DNA from: Desulfobulbus propionicus
Lineage (GTDB): Bacteria > Desulfobacterota > Desulfobulbia > Desulfobulbales > Desulfobulbaceae
Reading direction: 5' to 3'
Assembly: GCA_002748735.1 (NCBI GenBank)
Contig: PDTC01000022.1
Coordinates: 30,476 to 94,475, forward strand
Length of the DNA: 64,000 nucleotides
Shown here: positions 63,760-64,000 of the stretch, in pieces
How the letters are laid out: every line of letters begins with the position of its first letter
Numbering within the stretch: the first letter of the stretch is position 1
Position numbers and translations under genes: made by a program
The notes under the pieces: model-generated
Database searches by the model: none
Seen by the model: only the letters and a program-made list of their open reading frames with translations
What the model was told of the DNA's origin: nothing

Positions 63760-64000
63760 TTAAGCAGCATTCCGGAAGAGTTCTTTCTCATAGATGACTG
63801 GGGATTGATATCCCAGAGTCGAGTGCAGACGGATGCCATTGTAATAGACGATATAGTCGATTGTCTGGTCCCGGGCCGCCTTTCTGGTGGTGAAAGCATA
63901 ATCGGATAACCGTTCCGACTTCAGGCTTCTAAAAAACCGCTCTGTCGGAGCGTTATCCCAACAGTTGCCTTTGCGACTCATACTCGGGATCATTCCATAG
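63760..64000 (-). CDS. IS3-family transposase OrfB, partial (runs off the window)
   Basis: The minus-strand frame reads SMSRKGNCWDNAPTERFFRS, SLKSERLSDYAFTTRKAARD, then DYIVYYNGIRLHSTLGYQSP, the classical C-terminal end of IS3-group integrases; the final catalytic Glu is in NAPTERFF. The gene begins beyond 64000. The element terminus TGTAATGG...AAACGGACA lies at about 63730 next to the broken IS630 gene. Full element content is not visible. Confidence 0.88.
   Translation of the reverse strand, partial: YGMIPSMSRKGNCWDNAPTERFFRSLKSERLSDYAFTTRKAARDQTIDYIVYYNGIRLHSTLGYQSPVIYEKELFRNAA

Overview
The window is a 64 kb chromosomal segment of a Gram-negative bacterium, most likely a sulfate- or sulfur-metabolising member of the Desulfobacterota (Desulfobulbales-like). 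This placement is inferred from gene content: a complete Tol trans-envelope system, a PxxKW cysteine-rich miniprotein, a KdnB-type Kdo oxidase, a small CxxCH cytochrome, UbiE/UbiX, and a PheA-ACT-TyrA fusion. There is no rRNA marker in the window, so the taxonomy is not proven.

Layout: (1) 0.06-2.9 kb is a glyA-nrdR-ribD operon with ATGA overlaps. (2) 2.9-10.3 kb is accessory DNA. Two arrays of alternating short dyads (2.93-4.88 and 9.74-10.29 kb) bracket a secreted-protein locus. That locus holds two DUF1566 (C-type-lectin-fold) genes whose variable C-termini differ almost only at first and second codon positions. Between them is a 34-codon stump of avd, the accessory gene of diversity-generating retroelements (DGRs). 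No reverse transcriptase or template repeat is visible, so I read this as a decayed or partly deleted DGR. A GIY-YIG nuclease gene sits inside the first array. (3) 10.3-17.7 kb, mostly minus strand, holds a ParB-like protein, ihfA, eno, pilC, ugd, yggS and tatD, with a divergent PxxKW gene. (4) 17.9-26.4 kb holds lipoprotein-coaBC-darP, then tolQ-tolR-tolA-tolB-cpoB (pal is missing), tlyA and an SH3 protein. (5) 26.5-51.9 kb is core metabolism and housekeeping: the pheA-tyrA fusion, tRNA-His and tRNA-Glu, malQ, an RpoD-family sigma factor, ubiE-ubiX, kdnB, a diheme miniprotein with a geranylgeranyl-reductase-like flavoprotein, pepN, a PHP phosphatase, rsmE, osmC, murJ, an EF-G paralogue, mogA and purM.

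(6) From about 51.95 kb the base composition becomes clearly AT-richer. This is a surface-glycan island: a PglF-type membrane dehydratase, a polytopic membrane protein, a GT4 glycosyltransferase, then pglC-, pglD- and pglE-like genes in tight succession. Together these could make UDP-N,N'-diacetylbacillosamine (or a similar amino sugar) and load it on undecaprenyl phosphate. The island is littered with decayed transposases, contains a WbpD/WlbB-type acetyltransferase broken by frameshifts and a palindromic insertion, and ends in an IS630 element interrupted by an IS3-family element that runs off the window.

The most interesting signal is the DGR remnant between the two dyad arrays.
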